This document shows positions 17,985 to 27,154 of a DNA stretch of 64,000 bases, piece after piece. The stretch is from Natrinema sp. HArc-T2. GTDB lineage: Archaea; Halobacteriota; Halobacteria; Halobacteriales; Natrialbaceae. Numbering within the stretch: the first letter of the stretch is position 1; each line of letters begins with the position of its first letter. Location: assembly GCF_041821085.1 (NCBI RefSeq), contig NZ_JBGUAZ010000001.1:248001-312000 (forward strand), read 5' to 3'. The translations under genes were made by a program, and so were the position numbers. The notes under the pieces are model-generated. The model saw nothing but the letters and a program-made list of their open reading frames with translations, was not told the DNA's origin and did not search any database.

Positions 17985-19481
17985 ATGGTTTTCCGGCTCG
18001 TGCTCGGCTGCGGGACCGTCTGTCGGAAGGTGACCGAACAGGTCGCCGAGCGCGACGGTCGCGTGCTCGTCATCACCGACGATGAGAGCGCCGTCGAGAC
18101 GTTACGCGACGAGAGCGTGCCCGCCCGCCACGCGGATCCGACCGATCCCGACACCATTGCGACCGTCGACCGACCAGACGTAATCTTCGTCGCCGGCGAC
18201 CGGACCGACGGAAACCGGACCGCACTCGAGCACGCGCGTGACCAGTTCCCTGCCGTCTCGATTGTGGCCTATCTGGGCGGGAACGCGACGACTGCGGACC
18301 GCGATCGGTTCGCGGAGCTGGCGGATCACGTCGTCGATCCGACGGAGGCGTTAGCCGACCGCACGCTCGAGGGGACGGCGAACGCGTCGGCTGAAGCGGC
18401 GATCGACCTGCGTGCATCGCTTGCGGGGATCGACGGTCGACTGGCGGTCGTAACCCACGACAATCCAGATCCGGACGCGCTTGCGAGTGCGGTTGCACTC
18501 GTCGATATCGCCGACTCCGTCGGCGTCGACGCAGACGCCTGTTACTTCGGCGACATCTCCCATCAGGAAAACCGGGCGATGGTCAACTTACTCGACCTGG
18601 ACCTCCGAAACATGGCGTCGGACGACCCGTTGACGGACTATTCGGCGTTCGCGTTAGTCGACCACTCTCGACCCGGCGTCAACGATCAGTTGCCAGCCGA
18701 CCTCCACGTCGATATCGTCATCGACCACCACCCGCCTCGCGGGCCGGTCCCCGGCGAGTTCGTCGACCTCCGGCAGGGGGCGGGCGCAACCAGTACCGTC
18801 CTGACCGAGTACCTCGAGCACTTCGATCTCGCGTTCGACTCGGCGACGGCGACGGCACTGTTGTACGGCATTCGCGTCGATACGAACGACTTTACGCGGG
18901 AAGTCTCACCTGCCGATTTCCGGGCTGCCTCAGTGTTGTTTCCCCACGTCGACACGTCGCTGCTGCGCCAGATCGAACAACCCTCGCTCGAGGGCGAGAC
19001 CCTCGAGACGATCGCGCGGGCGATCAAAAACCGAACCGAACGAGAGTCGGTCGCCGTTGCCAGCGTCAATCGGATCAGCGACCGGGACGCGTTACCGCAG
19101 GCTGCAGACCAGTTGCTGGCGATGGGGGGGATCGAGACGACACTCGTCTTCGGGTTCGACGACGAGATGGTGTATCTCTCGGCGCGGTCGCGGGCCGCGG
19201 ATGTCGACCTCGGCGAGACGCTCAGGGACGCGTTCGATCGAATCGGCAGCGCCGGCGGTCACGCCGACATGGCCGGCGCCCAACTCGAGATCGGTATTCT
19301 GGGCAGTGCCGACGACGAGGAGGAAGTCGAATCGATCGTCAGCATCGTCGAAGAGGTGATCATCAACCGCTTTTTCGAGGCGCTCGAGACACGACCGGGA
19401 GTTCCGGTCGGAGCCTACACGCAGACCAGCGAGTGGCTGTTCACCCAGCGCGGTGGGTCGGAAGACGGCGAGTCGGCGTAA
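17985..19481 (+). CDS. DHH-family phosphoesterase with N-terminal TrkA-N-like domain
   Basis: A 498-residue protein. Residues 1-130 resemble a Rossmann-type TrkA-N nucleotide-binding domain (RLVLGCGTVCRKV). The rest is a DHH-DHHA1 phosphoesterase, with metal-binding motifs HDNPDPDALAS (about 158-168), VDHSRPG (about 225-231), the DHH triad in IDHHPP (about 247-251) and the substrate-binding GSAGGHADMAGAQ near 425-435. Haloarchaeal members of this architecture are candidates for cyclic-di-AMP or oligonucleotide hydrolysis; the substrate is not fixed by sequence. A TTTTTACC box about 30 bases upstream suggests its own promoter. Confidence 0.85.
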   Translation: MVFRLVLGCGTVCRKVTEQVAERDGRVLVITDDESAVETLRDESVPARHADPTDPDTIATVDRPDVIFVAGDRTDGNRTALEHARDQFPAVSIVAYLGGNATTADRDRFAELADHVVDPTEALADRTLEGTANASAEAAIDLRASLAGIDGRLAVVTHDNPDPDALASAVALVDIADSVGVDADACYFGDISHQENRAMVNLLDLDLRNMASDDPLTDYSAFALVDHSRPGVNDQLPADLHVDIVIDHHPPRGPVPGEFVDLRQGAGATSTVLTEYLEHFDLAFDSATATALLYGIRVDTNDFTREVSPADFRAASVLFPHVDTSLLRQIEQPSLEGETLETIARAIKNRTERESVAVASVNRISDRDALPQAADQLLAMGGIETTLVFGFDDEMVYLSARSRAADVDLGETLRDAFDRIGSAGGHADMAGAQLEIGILGSADDEEEVESIVSIVEEVIINRFFEALETRPGVPVGAYTQTSEWLFTQRGGSEDGESA

Positions 19482-19708
19482 GGGTGTTCGACTCGAGTCG
19501 ATACGGCTATTGGATCGCGATCGGTGCCCAACGTCTTTCGTCGTTGTTTTCATACAACATCTCATCGCGAGTCAGATTGGCAATCGTCTCACTGCTGCTT
19601 ACCGCTGGCGGGACCGCACTCTGGTTTCCCATAACAGCGACGGAACCCGCAGGTGCCACCCCCGAATAGAAGACAGTGCTTTTGCGCGCGGCACCCGTAT
19701 AATCATCT

Positions 19709-20536
19709 ATGGAGGTCGTGTCGGACCGGACGAAGCCCCGGGTCAAAGACTACATGACGCGCGATGTCGCGACAGTGTCGCCCGACGAAACGGTCGGCGA
19801 GGTCGCGAAGCGAATCGCCGAGAGCGAGGAACACAGCGGCTTTCCCGTCTGCGAGCGCCGCCGCGTCGAGGGGTTCATCAGCGCCCGCGACCTGCTGCTT
19901 GCGGACGACGACGATCCGATCTTCAAGATCATGGCGACGGAGTTGCTGGTCGCCCACCCCGAGATGAAGGTCAACGATGCCGCCCGGGTCATCCTCCGGT
20001 CGGGCATCCAGAAACTCCCCGTCGTCGACGACGCGGGCAACCTCGTGGGGATCATCTCGAACGCTGATGTCATCCGCAGTCAGATCGAGCGCGCGACGCC
20101 CGAAAAAGTCGGCAAACTGATGCGGACCTTAGAACAGATCCACGAGATCGACCTGACCGAGGAGCGTCGCACCGTCCCGCTCTCGGAGCTGACGCCCACA
20201 CAGGGCCGAGTGTACGCCGACGAACTCGAGGGGCGGCGCTACGAACTCGAGCGCGGACTGGCCGAGCCGCTGGTAGTCATCGACAACGGCGGAACGCTGT
20301 TGCTCGCCGACGGCCACCACCGCGTGCTCGCGGCCGACCGACTCGAAATCCACGAGGTGGACGCCTACGTCATCGTCATCGATCAGGAGATCGAGTTGGG
20401 AATGGCACAGACGGCCGAAAAGGAGAACTTATCGCGGATCGACGATATCGAGGTCGTCGACTACGCGCGCCATCCGCTCGTCCAGACGACGAAGCGACTC
20501 CAGTCCAACGGCGGAGACGGCGACGGAGCCAACTAA
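19709..20536 (+). CDS. CBS-pair protein with ParB/Srx-like domain
   Basis: A 275-residue fusion. Two CBS motifs fill residues 10-135 (VKDYMTRDVATVSPDETVGEVA, ending short of the second; then NDAARVILRSGIQKLPVVDDAGNLVGIISNADVI in the same fold) and should form one adenosyl-nucleotide-sensing Bateman module. Residues 150-265 are ParB-N/sulfiredoxin-like, with the LLLADGHHRVLAA segment at the position of the ParB nucleotide-binding GxxR/H motif. The combination is common in archaea, with unknown targets. The gene is preceded by about 225 non-coding bases, with a GTATAATC box some 10-17 bases before the ATG. No partner gene is coupled. Confidence 0.82.
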   Translation: MEVVSDRTKPRVKDYMTRDVATVSPDETVGEVAKRIAESEEHSGFPVCERRRVEGFISARDLLLADDDDPIFKIMATELLVAHPEMKVNDAARVILRSGIQKLPVVDDAGNLVGIISNADVIRSQIERATPEKVGKLMRTLEQIHEIDLTEERRTVPLSELTPTQGRVYADELEGRRYELERGLAEPLVVIDNGGTLLLADGHHRVLAADRLEIHEVDAYVIVIDQEIELGMAQTAEKENLSRIDDIEVVDYARHPLVQTTKRLQSNGGDGDGAN

Positions 20537-20660
20537 GAGCCACCAGCGACTGTCGAAGATACCGACACCGGTTCGTGTTGGCTGTGTAGACAGTCGTGAT
20601 CGGCAACCCCTGGTGAGCGTTTTCAGTGTCGGTGCAGTAACTCGCTCGATGACTCGCTCG

Positions 20661-21401
20661 ATGACTCGCTCACGCACTTTCGATCGAGCCCTCGTTGCCG
20701 GTGCCAGCGGGGAGACCGGACAGGAACTCCTGTCGGTCCTGCGACCGACTGACCTCGCGGTGCGCGCGACCACGCGGTCGTACGCGAACGTCGACATGCT
20801 CGAGCGCCACGGGGCCGACGATGTGCTCGTCGCCGATTTCTTTGAGTCAGCCGACGCCGTCGCGGCGGTCGAGGACTGCGATATCGTCTACTGTGCGCTC
20901 GGAACGCCGTCGGGGTTTCGCCACACGATCGGCACCAGACTGGTCGATCGAACCGGCGTGATCAACCTCATCACCGCCGCCGTCGGAGCCGGCGTCTCCT
21001 ACTTCGTCCTCGAGAGTGCGATCGGCGTCAGGAACTCGAAATCGGGGCTGTCGCTTCCAGCGCGATTCTTGATTCATGGCTCGCTGTCGGCCAAACACGA
21101 CGCCGAAACGGCCCTGCGCCGGTCAGGGCTGGACTACACGATCGTCCGTCCCGGTAGGCTCACGAACGATCCACCAAGCGGTGCGGTCGTGGTCAACGAG
21201 GGTGGCGGCTCCTTCTCGGGGTCGATTCCGCGAGCCGATGTCGCACAGGTGATGGCGGTGTCGCCGTTTACGCCCGACGCGCAGAACCGAACCCTCGAGG
21301 TCGTCAGCCGCGATGGCATGACGAGCGAGCCGACTACTCCTGTCGACATCGAGTGGGCAGATGACCGCCTCACGGTCGACCGCGAACACCGCCGGCTGTA
21401 G
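20661..21401 (+). CDS. NAD(P)-binding atypical short-chain dehydrogenase (NmrA/SDR-like)
   Basis: A protein of about 246 residues with a Rossmann fold: glycine motif VAGASGETGQELL at the N-terminus, VADFFES (second strand acidic residue), and IVYCALGTPSG. YFVLESAIGVRN replaces the classic YxxxK region, and YTIVRPGRLTNDP is typical of atypical SDRs used in cofactor sensing or epimerase-like reactions. Substrate unknown. The start is ambiguous because a 12-base tandem repeat (TCGATGACTCGC) creates in-frame ATGs at 20649 and 20661 and a GTG lies at 20613. The 3' end is close to the convergent GGPP synthase gene. Confidence 0.75.
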   Translation: MTRSRTFDRALVAGASGETGQELLSVLRPTDLAVRATTRSYANVDMLERHGADDVLVADFFESADAVAAVEDCDIVYCALGTPSGFRHTIGTRLVDRTGVINLITAAVGAGVSYFVLESAIGVRNSKSGLSLPARFLIHGSLSAKHDAETALRRSGLDYTIVRPGRLTNDPPSGAVVVNEGGGSFSGSIPRADVAQVMAVSPFTPDAQNRTLEVVSRDGMTSEPTTPVDIEWADDRLTVDREHRRL

Positions 21402-21413
21402 TTTCAAGAACGG

Positions 21414-22478
21414 CTATACGTCGCGCTCGATGACGAACTCCGTGAACTCCTCGAGTTTCCGTGTCGTCTCGGCGTCGAAGTCCACCACGTCGATCGCCGC
21501 CCGCGCGTCGGCAGCCAGCTCGAGGGCACACTCGCGGGCGTACTCGATGCTGCCGGTCTCCTCTAAGATTGTGAGGGCCTCGTGGATTTCGTCGTCGGTG
21601 TTGTCCTCGGCCTCGAGAATTGTCTGCAGCCGTCGGGCACGCACCGGGTCGCTTTCTGCCATCGCGTGGATGACAAGTAGCGTCTGCTTGCCCTCGCGGA
21701 TGTCGTTGCCGAATTCCTTGCCGAACTCACCGGCCCGGCCCAGCGAGTGTTCGACGTCCAAGATGTCGTCGCCGATCTGGAATGCGACGGCGGTCAGCTC
21801 GGCGTACGTGGCGACGGCCTCCTCGAGCTCGTCGGGTTGGTCGGTGATGATTGCGGCCAGCCGGGCGACGATCCGTCCGAGGCAGCCGGTCTTGCACGCA
21901 CACATCTCGAGGTACTCGTCGGTGCTGACCTGGTGGTCGTGGTCGTTGTGCCAGCAGATGTCCATCCCTTGCCCGAGATGGGTACGGTTGAGTTCGTCCA
22001 TTAGCATCTCGTAGGCAGCCAGACGTCGGTCAGCTGGCAGGCTGGCCGGATTCTGCGCGATGACTTTCAGCGGCAGGAAGTACATCGCGTTCCCGACGTT
22101 GAGCGCGATATCTTGCCCGTAAACGTGGTGCAGCGCTGGCTCGCCCCGCCGGATCGTCGCACCGTCTTCGACGTCGTCGACGATGATCGTCCCGTTGTGC
22201 AGGAGTTCGGGAATGCAGGCGTAGGGGAGGTACTCGGCGGGATCCTCGCCGAATCCCTCGACGAAGACCAGAAGGAGGACCGCACGCCACCGTTTCCCAC
22301 CACGATCGAGTAGATCCCACAGCGGCGTCGATAGCGCACTCTCGATGCCAGTGGCATCGTACTCGTAGGTCGGCGGGCCGAAGAACGTCTCGAGATAGTC
22401 CGCATCAATCTCGCGTGGGACGAGGTCGGCGATCGCCTCGTCGATGGCCGGTCGCCAGTCGGCAAGCGTCTCCCGCAT
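21414..22478 (-). CDS. idsA: Geranylgeranyl (or farnesyl-geranyl) diphosphate synthase
   Basis: A 354-residue all-helical trans-prenyltransferase. It has GGKRWR (about 60-65), the first aspartate-rich motif IIVDDVED (about 98-105; DDxxD) and the second QIGDDILD (about 234-241), which bind Mg and the diphosphates during chain elongation of DMAPP/GPP/FPP with IPP. In haloarchaea this supplies the C20 (or C25) chains of ether lipids and carotenoids. Length is normal. It belongs to the isoprenoid set together with the phosphomevalonate decarboxylase gene 4 kb to the right, although the two are separately transcribed. Confidence 0.94.
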   Translation of the reverse strand: MRETLADWRPAIDEAIADLVPREIDADYLETFFGPPTYEYDATGIESALSTPLWDLLDRGGKRWRAVLLLVFVEGFGEDPAEYLPYACIPELLHNGTIIVDDVEDGATIRRGEPALHHVYGQDIALNVGNAMYFLPLKVIAQNPASLPADRRLAAYEMLMDELNRTHLGQGMDICWHNDHDHQVSTDEYLEMCACKTGCLGRIVARLAAIITDQPDELEEAVATYAELTAVAFQIGDDILDVEHSLGRAGEFGKEFGNDIREGKQTLLVIHAMAESDPVRARRLQTILEAEDNTDDEIHEALTILEETGSIEYARECALELAADARAAIDVVDFDAETTRKLEEFTEFVIERDV

Positions 22479-22630
22479 ACCAGTTTCGAGCAGGAGCGGC
22501 GTAAAAAAGATTCGTAGTTGGACCTGTTACCAACAGTGAACAACTGTCGAGCCGTTCAGTCGACACCATCGCGCAACCGTGGCGACGAGCGAGCGGTACA
22601 ATTACCCGACCGTCCGCCCATGAGACAGTC

Positions 22631-23941
22631 ATGACTGCCTGGATCAGCTCGATCTTCGAGAGCGACGTCGGCTGGGACCATCTCGAGTCTCTCGTCGACA
22701 TTGGCAACCGCATGGCCGGCAGCGAGGGCGAACGCGAGGCTGCCGAACTGACCCGGGATGTACTGGCCGCCGCCGGGGCGCGAAACGTCCGCCTCGAGCC
22801 CTTTGAGATACAGGGCTGGACCCGCGGCGACAGCGCGATCACGGCCGGCGACACGACACAGGACTGCATCGCGCTGCCGCGCAGTCCCGACGACCGCGTC
22901 ACCGGGCCGCTGGTCGACCTCGGCTACGGCCTCCCCGCGGACTTCGAGGCGACCGACCTCGAGGGCGCGATCGTCATGGTCCGCAGCGATGTCCCCGACT
23001 ACTACGACCGGTACCTCCACCGCCGAGAGAAATACTATCACGCCGTCGAGAACGGTGCTGTCGGCTTTATTTATCGCAATCACGTCGAGGGGTGTCTGCC
23101 GCCGACCGGCAGCGTTGGGACTGACGCGGACCCGATCGGCGAGATTCCGGCTGTCGGCGTCTCGAGCGAGGTCGGCGCGCGACTGGCCCGCCGATTCGAC
23201 GGCGACTCGATCACGCTCGCCGTCGAGGCCGACATTCAACCCGCCGAGAGCCAAAACATCCGCGCCGAACTCGGCCCCGACACCGACGAGCGCGTGCTCG
23301 TGACGAGCCACGTCGACGCCCACGACATCGCCGAGGGTGCGATGGACAACGGCGCCGGCACCGCGATGGTGGTCGAACTCGCGAACGCGCTGGCCGCCCG
23401 TGAGGACGACCTCGAGACCCGCGTCGAGTTCGTCGCCTTCGGTGCCGAAGAGGTCGGTCTGGTTGGCTCGACCCGGTACGCCGAGGCGGTCGACGCCGAT
23501 GCGATCAAAGCGGTGGTCAACAACGACGGCGTCGTCAACGATCGGACGCTCGAGCTCGTCACGCACGGCTTCGACTCGCTCGCGGATGTCACAGACGAGA
23601 TCGCCGAGCGATACGACCACCCGATCGAGACGGTGCCGACGCTCGGCCCCCACAGCGATCACTGGCCGTTCGTCGTCGAGGGCATCCCCGGCTGTTACGT
23701 CAGATCGGTTTCCGAGGGCGCGGGCCGGGGCTGGGGACACACGTTCGCCGATACGATCGAGAAACTCGAGCCCCGAACCCTGCGTGAGCAGGCGATCCTC
23801 CTGACCGCGTACGTCGTCGCACTCGCCCGCGAAGACGTGACCGTCGACCACCGCTCGCCCGACGCCATCGCAGCCGACCTCGAAGCACAGGACCTCGCCG
23901 AAGGTATGAAGATCACCGGCGACTGGCCCTACGACGAGTAA
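22631..23941 (+). CDS. M28-family zinc aminopeptidase with PA-domain insertion
   Basis: A 436-residue protein. The N-terminal part (about 20-60) is the substrate-binding cap, and a PA-like domain lies near residues 90-190 (GAIVMVRSD, GAVGFIYRN). The catalytic di-zinc domain starts with VTSHVDAHD (His about 227, Asp about 239 in AMDNGAG), then AFGAEEVGLVGS (the Glu-Glu pair about 273-274) and the late ligands in GPHSDHWPF and GWGHTFADT. Such enzymes release N-terminal amino acids. No signal peptide is visible, so it is probably cytoplasmic. It is transcribed divergently from idsA across about 150 bases. Confidence 0.88.
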   Translation: MTAWISSIFESDVGWDHLESLVDIGNRMAGSEGEREAAELTRDVLAAAGARNVRLEPFEIQGWTRGDSAITAGDTTQDCIALPRSPDDRVTGPLVDLGYGLPADFEATDLEGAIVMVRSDVPDYYDRYLHRREKYYHAVENGAVGFIYRNHVEGCLPPTGSVGTDADPIGEIPAVGVSSEVGARLARRFDGDSITLAVEADIQPAESQNIRAELGPDTDERVLVTSHVDAHDIAEGAMDNGAGTAMVVELANALAAREDDLETRVEFVAFGAEEVGLVGSTRYAEAVDADAIKAVVNNDGVVNDRTLELVTHGFDSLADVTDEIAERYDHPIETVPTLGPHSDHWPFVVEGIPGCYVRSVSEGAGRGWGHTFADTIEKLEPRTLREQAILLTAYVVALAREDVTVDHRSPDAIAADLEAQDLAEGMKITGDWPYDE

Positions 23942-24032
23942 CGCGTCGCCACTACCAGCGGGATCGACCGCCGGCACGCGATCGGCGACCGACAACCGTA
24001 CCCTTTTCATTGGGCCGTGTGAACTGACGACC

Positions 24033-24803
24033 ATGGATGCCGCGTGGAGCGCCGGCGAAGAGCCCGTCGTCGGCGTCATCGATGGCCAAGCGGACGCGAC
24101 CGACGCCATCGAAATCAGTGACCGCCTCGAGTCGGTCGCCGACGTGACGATCGTCAGCGACGAAGTCGACGCCGTGCTCGAGGCGGAGCCGTCGGTGCTG
24201 GTTGCAATCGGCGAAGCGCCGCTGGCAGCGCTCGCGCGGGCCGCTGTCGACATCCCAGTTCTTCCGGTCGGACAGGTCTCGGGCATCGAGTCGGTCGACC
24301 ACGGGTGCGTGCCCGACACGCTCGAGGCGATCATCGGCGGCGACGCCGTCAGTCGTCCACAGCCCGTACTGGGTGTCAGCCTCGAGTCGACCGACACCGT
24401 TGTCAGCGATCGTGCGCTGTTCGATGTGACGCTCGTCACCGACGAACCGGCGCGGATCTCCGAATACGCAGTCCACAGTCGCGGCCAGTCCGTCGCGACG
24501 TTTCGCGCCGACGGCGTCGTCGCGGCGACGCCCGCCGGCAGCCACGGCTACGCCAGCACCGTCGACGCCCCGCAGGTCTCGGCGGCGATCGACGCGATCG
24601 CAGTCGCCCCGATCGGGCCGTTCGTCACCCAGACGCGTCAGTGGGTCCTCCCCGACGACGACCTCGCGTTTACTGTCGAGCGCAACGAAAACGACGTCTG
24701 TCTCGTCGTCGACGACCGATCGATCGGGACGGTGACGATGGACGCACGGGTCACCGTCTCCGTTACCGATACGCTCTCGACGCTGGTCGTTCCGGAGGCG
24801 TGA
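24033..24803 (+). CDS. NAD-kinase-like protein, catalytic motif not intact
   Basis: A 256-residue protein with the C-terminal fold of ATP-NAD kinases: FRADGVVAATPAGSHGYA corresponds to the conserved DG...TPTGSTAY loop, followed by the beta-strand half (IDAIAVAPIGP). The N-terminal GGDGT phosphate-binding motif of true NAD kinases is absent; the equivalent strand reads SVLVAIGEAPLAAL. It is therefore probably a degenerate paralogue with a regulatory or different kinase role rather than the main NADP-forming enzyme. This is a known haloarchaeal type. No operon partner is apparent. Confidence 0.65.
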   Translation: MDAAWSAGEEPVVGVIDGQADATDAIEISDRLESVADVTIVSDEVDAVLEAEPSVLVAIGEAPLAALARAAVDIPVLPVGQVSGIESVDHGCVPDTLEAIIGGDAVSRPQPVLGVSLESTDTVVSDRALFDVTLVTDEPARISEYAVHSRGQSVATFRADGVVAATPAGSHGYASTVDAPQVSAAIDAIAVAPIGPFVTQTRQWVLPDDDLAFTVERNENDVCLVVDDRSIGTVTMDARVTVSVTDTLSTLVVPEA

Positions 24804-24844
24804 CTCGACGCGGATCACGCGAACACGCGGTGGCCGGACGACTT

Positions 24845-24954
24845 ATACTGTCGGACAACAGTCAATGAACACTCGGTCGTGTCTCGACGCCTGTCGCCGC
24901 TGGCGACAGTGTCTCGCGTTCGATCGATGTGTGCTCCGTTTTGTTCGACAGTAT
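24845..24954. repeat. Inverted-repeat miniature element, copy 1
   Basis: The 110-base segment starts ATACTGTCGGACAACAGT and ends GTTCGACAGTAT, so the terminal 12 bases are inverted repeats with one mismatch. A related, shorter copy lies at 38891-38949, sharing TGTCGGACA-CAGT and TGAACACTCG. The right end runs into the stop codon of the acidic protein gene. No coding capacity. It is best read as a non-autonomous MITE-like element or a structured intergenic repeat. Confidence 0.55.
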
Positions 24955-25214
24955 TAGCTGTTGTAGGGCTCCTCGTCCCGATGGGCGTCCGGATTCTCCT
25001 GCTCGAGTGCGTCGTCTTCTCGGTCGTCAGACTTGTGTTCGATGTCCTGCTGTCGCTGTGTCTCGTCCTGTCGCTCGCGCGCTTCCTGTTCTTCCTCGGT
25101 CAGCTCGTCCTCGTCGCGCGCCTCCTCGGGATCGGTCTCCTCGTGTTCGAGTTGAACGTCCCGTCCGTGTTCCTCTTTGCCGGTAGTCTCGCGCTCGTCG
25201 GTGGTATCAGACAT
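24954..25214 (-). CDS. Small, extremely acidic, low-complexity protein
   Basis: An 86-residue protein in which about half the residues are Asp or Glu, many in EE or DD runs (EEARDEDELTEEEQEARER), with Arg/Gln and no hydrophobic core. It is probably disordered or a helical charged rod in the cytoplasm. Similar short acidic proteins are frequent in haloarchaea without known function. ATG 25214 (MSDTTDERE) was chosen over the longer open frame, whose extra N-terminus is compositionally unlike. Its TAA shares bases with the end of an inverted-repeat element, so the natural C-terminus may have been replaced. Confidence 0.6.
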   Translation of the reverse strand: MSDTTDERETTGKEEHGRDVQLEHEETDPEEARDEDELTEEEQEARERQDETQRQQDIEHKSDDREDDALEQENPDAHRDEEPYNS

Positions 25215-25314
25215 ACTGGTCCCGGCCGGGGATAGCTGCGATTCCCGAAAAGACGTTGGGCTTGCCAAGGTCGGGCGTGGTCGATAGCGGCTCAGTACGT
25301 CGTCGATCGGCCGG

Positions 25315-25998
25315 TCACCATGGCTCGCCGGACGCGAGATCGAGTTCGCTGTCGCCTTTCTCCGACGGGCAGATATCCGCCAGCACGCAGTCGTCACAGT
25401 CGGGATTCCGAGCCGTACAGACCGCCCGACCGTGGTCGATACAGAGATGGGTGAACTGTTGCCAGTAGCCCTCGGGCACGATTTCCATCAGTTCCTCTTC
25501 GATCCGCTCGGGGCGTTCCTCCTCGGTCAGCCCGAGTCGCTGTGAGAGTCGCTGGACGTGCGTGTCGACGACGATTCCCTCGACGACGTCGTGGCCGTGC
25601 TGGAGGACGACGTTCGCCGTCTTCCGCCCGACACCCGACAGCTCGGTCAGTTCATCCATCGTGTCCGGGACCTCGCCGTCGTGCTCCTCGAGGATCGTCT
25701 GACAGGAGTCGCGGATGTACTCTGCCTTGCTGTTATAATAGGTGATCGAGTTCAGGTCCTCGGCGAGTTCGTTCTGCTCGGCGTTCGCGTAGTCCTCGGG
25801 GCCGTCGTACTTCTCGAAGATGTGTTTCGTTTCCGTGTTGACCCGCTCGTCGGTACACTGCGCCGAGAGGATCACCGCGATCAGCAACTCGAGGCGATTC
25901 GAATATCGCAACGAAATCGTCGAGTCGGGGTATTCCGCCTCGAGTCGGTCAACGACCGTCTCGGCCTGTGCCTGCCGCGTCTCGCGTGGGGTGCCCAT
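25315..25998 (-). CDS. nth: Endonuclease III, DNA glycosylase/AP lyase
   Basis: A 227-residue base-excision repair enzyme that removes oxidised pyrimidines and nicks abasic DNA. The helix-hairpin-helix LSGVGRKTANVV carries the catalytic Lys (about 126), and Asp about 145 lies in VDTHVQRL. The [4Fe-4S] cluster loop Cys-x6-Cys-x2-Cys-x5-Cys is complete (Cys 194, 201, 204, 210). The N-terminal SAQCTDERVN is typical. The ATG at 25998 fits homologues; the open frame extends upstream without family similarity. Confidence 0.95.
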   Translation of the reverse strand: MGTPRETRQAQAETVVDRLEAEYPDSTISLRYSNRLELLIAVILSAQCTDERVNTETKHIFEKYDGPEDYANAEQNELAEDLNSITYYNSKAEYIRDSCQTILEEHDGEVPDTMDELTELSGVGRKTANVVLQHGHDVVEGIVVDTHVQRLSQRLGLTEEERPERIEEELMEIVPEGYWQQFTHLCIDHGRAVCTARNPDCDDCVLADICPSEKGDSELDLASGEPW

Positions 25999-26170
25999 AG
26001 CGGTGTGGTAGAAGCCGGCTCGTTTCAGCGTTCGGGTTCGATCCCGGTCCCCGGTCGTCCAAACCGTTGCCCGGCAACCGACCAGTCCACGCCTGCGCGT
26101 CGCATCGCGGTGAAGGCCCTCGTAGCCGAATGCCGTGAGCTTTAAGCGGCCCTCAGCCACCTATCTTGGT

Positions 26171-27154
26171 ATGAAAGCCACGGCCATGGCCCACCCCATT
26201 CAGGGGTTAGTCAAGTATCACGGGATGCGCGACGACATCAAACGGTTCCCGTATCACGACAGTATCAGCCTCTGTACGGCCCCAAGCCACACGCGGACGA
26301 CCGTCGAGTTCTCCATGGACTACGACGAGGACACGTTCATCGTCGACGGCGAGGAACTCGATGGCCGCGCGTACGAACGCGTCGAGGCCGTCGTCGAGAA
26401 GGCACGCTCGAAATCCGACGCCGCCCACACGGTATACCCGGTGCGCCTCGAGAGCGAGAACAGCTTCCCCTCGAACGTCGGACTGGGCTCGTCCTCGTCG
26501 GGCTTTGCGGCCGCTGCGATGGCACTGGCCGAAGCGGCGGAACTCGACGCCTCGCGACAGGAAATCTCGACGATCGCTCGAGTCGGCTCGGCCTCGTCCG
26601 CTCGAGCGGTCACCGGCGCGTTCTCCCAACTCTACACTGGGCTCAACGACGAAGATTGTCACTCCGAGCGGATTCCGTCCGACCTCCACGAGAATCTCAA
26701 AATCGTCGTCGGACTCGTCCCCTACCACAAAGAGACCGAGGACGCCCACCGCGAGGCCGCCGACAGCCACATGTTCCAGGCGCGCAACGCCCACATCCAC
26801 GGTCAGATCGCCGAGATGCGCGATGCGCTTCGGGACAACGACTTCGAACGTACGTTCGAACTCGCCGAACAGGATTCGTTGTCGCTTGCGGCAACTACGA
26901 TGACCGGCCCTTCAGGTTGGGTCTACTGGCAGCCCGCGACCCTCGCGATCTTCAACACGGTTCGTGAACTCCGCGAGGAAGAGGACATCCCCGTCTACTT
27001 CTCGACCGACACCGGGGCCAGCGTCTACGTCAACACCACCGAAGAGTACGCCGAGCGAGTCGAGGAAGCCGTCGCCGACTGTGGCGTCTCCACGACCATC
27101 TGGGACGTCGGCGGGCCCGCGAAGCTGCTGGACGAGGATCAGCACCTCTTCTAA
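26171..27154 (+). CDS. mvaD: Phosphomevalonate decarboxylase
   Basis: A 327-residue GHMP-kinase-superfamily enzyme. It resembles diphosphomevalonate decarboxylase (N-terminal MAHPIQGLVKYHGMRD, phosphate loop NVGLGSSSSGFAAAAMAL, SGWVYWQPATLAIF, and STDTGASVYV near the C-terminus). Established work in Haloferax volcanii showed that the haloarchaeal orthologue acts on mevalonate 5-phosphate to give isopentenyl phosphate, the step before isopentenyl phosphate kinase in the modified archaeal mevalonate pathway. The sequence fits that group. ATG 26171 is preceded by a TATCTT box. It supplies isoprenoid units used by the idsA product. Confidence 0.9.
   Translation: MKATAMAHPIQGLVKYHGMRDDIKRFPYHDSISLCTAPSHTRTTVEFSMDYDEDTFIVDGEELDGRAYERVEAVVEKARSKSDAAHTVYPVRLESENSFPSNVGLGSSSSGFAAAAMALAEAAELDASRQEISTIARVGSASSARAVTGAFSQLYTGLNDEDCHSERIPSDLHENLKIVVGLVPYHKETEDAHREAADSHMFQARNAHIHGQIAEMRDALRDNDFERTFELAEQDSLSLAATTMTGPSGWVYWQPATLAIFNTVRELREEEDIPVYFSTDTGASVYVNTTEEYAERVEEAVADCGVSTTIWDVGGPAKLLDEDQHLF

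Noticed and set aside
19453-20067. 204-codon forward frame overlapping the CBS-ParB gene
   Set aside because: Arg-rich shadow frame; the CBS motifs lie in another frame with a well-placed ATG.
22556-24439. 627-codon leftward open frame opposite the M28 peptidase and NAD-kinase-like genes
   Set aside because: It is an antisense shadow of two convincing genes; GC-rich third positions of haloarchaeal genes remove stop codons on the other strand. The product has no motif.
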